NCBI GenBank assembly: GCA_003024785.1
Contig: PUQB01000112.1
Coordinates: 496,010 to 560,009, forward strand
From: Selaginella tamariscina
Lineage: Eukaryota > Streptophyta > Lycopodiopsida > Selaginellales > Selaginellaceae
DNA: 64,000 nt
Direction: 5' to 3'
Positions 63,565 to 64,000 of the stretch are shown in pieces. A model generated the notes under the pieces. It was not told the origin of the DNA, made no database searches, and saw nothing but the letters and a program-made list of their open reading frames with translations. Each line of letters begins with the position of its first letter. Position 1 is the stretch's first letter. Position numbers and translations under genes: made by a program.

Positions 63565-64000
63565 TTAAAAAATAATATTAATAAACACACTAGGAACATA
63601 TTTTAAAATTATACATAATAATATATGATTTTATCTAATATATAGCCATATATAGTTTTAATAATATAATATTAATTAATATTGAAAAAGGTTTAACATT
63701 GAAATATCTTGAAATAATAAGAAATAATTGAGAAAATCCCATTAATATATACAAATGAAATTAAGTACTCAAATAATTAACTAAATTAATTATCATAATC
63801 ATGTTTAATATTGGAAATTCTTGGAATAATAAGAAAATAATAAAGAATATCCCATTAATATAAGAAGATTAATTACTCAAAATTAAGGAAATGATATTAA
63901 TATATATATTATTAAAACATATATGACTATATATTAGATAAAATGATGTATTATTATGTATAATTTAAAATATGTTCATAGTGTGTATTAATTTAATATG
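63565..64000. mobile_element. long inverted-repeat element (MITE-like), right end at or past the window edge
   Basis: The left arm, about 63567-63680 (ataaacacactaggaacata, ttatacataataatatatga, ctaatatatagccatatata), is the reverse complement of about 63890-64000 with few mismatches, including tatagtgtgtatta near the end. The interior carries a direct duplication (ttgaaataataagaaataat at about 63708; ttggaataataagaaaataa at about 63820, each ending cccattaatat). No coding capacity. AT-rich foldback transposons look like this; target-site duplications cannot be judged because the element reaches the edge. Confidence 0.6.

Overview
This is nuclear DNA from a land plant. Almost every gene is split by short GT-AG introns, most of them with TA, CA, GT or GA microsatellites. 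The window also has interstitial CCCTAAA/TTTAGGG telomere motifs, two pentatricopeptide (PPR) genes, a B3-domain gene and an ABI5-type bZIP. A gene for the ciliary protein DRC4/GAS8 at 46-49.6 kb means the plant very probably makes swimming sperm, so I favour a bryophyte, lycophyte, fern, cycad or Ginkgo over a flowering plant.

Layout: 0-1.1 kb, a 26S proteasome ATPase RPT3-like gene (minus, cut by the window edge). 1.1-11.5 kb, mostly decayed sequence with PPR-like and retroelement gag-like remnants and one small gene at 2.2-3.0 kb. 11.5-12.8 kb, a small membrane protein gene. 13.2-16.5 kb, the 3' exons of an unrecognised gene and a decayed triplicated segment. 16.7-20.4 kb, mitochondrial-type 3-oxoacyl-ACP synthase. 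20.7-22.2 kb, a B3 protein. 22.2-25.8 kb, a P-class PPR gene with nine introns. 26.2-27.6 kb, a nepenthesin-like aspartic protease. 28.2-29.7 kb, TAF11. 29.9-31.8 kb, a PLS-class PPR gene. 32.9-35.2 kb, a group A bZIP. 36.7-40.4 kb, UTP6. 42.5-45.6 kb, a DUF3527 protein. 46.0-49.6 kb, DRC4/GAS8. 49.8-51.9 kb, uroporphyrinogen-III synthase. 51.9-55 kb, a very AT-rich block. 55.1-56.3 kb, an FCP1/NIF-like HAD protein. 56.5-59.65 kb, a spliced gene with a ParB/sulfiredoxin-like domain and a C-terminal methyltransferase-like region. 59.9-61.5 kb, an array of about 30 copies of an 18-bp perfect palindrome. 61.5-64 kb, microsatellite tandem units, telomere-like repeats and a long inverted repeat.

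The most unusual part is 56.5-61.5 kb. A ParB-like/methyltransferase-like fusion, an arrangement I know from phages and bacterial mobile elements, here carries introns and a basic nuclear-localisation-like patch. Directly upstream of its first visible exon lies the regular (~44 bp period) array of GGCGGGATTAATCCCGCC. A protein/site-array pair (parS-like or autoregulatory) is an attractive but unproven reading.

Most long genes are interrupted by single-base frame breaks, usually where one base seems to be missing from a short homopolymer. TAF11, the uroporphyrinogen-III synthase gene and the small membrane protein gene read cleanly. I treat most breaks as probable assembly or base-calling errors. 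Pseudogenisation cannot be excluded for any single gene, and exon lists below are hand-built from splice sites and reading phase.
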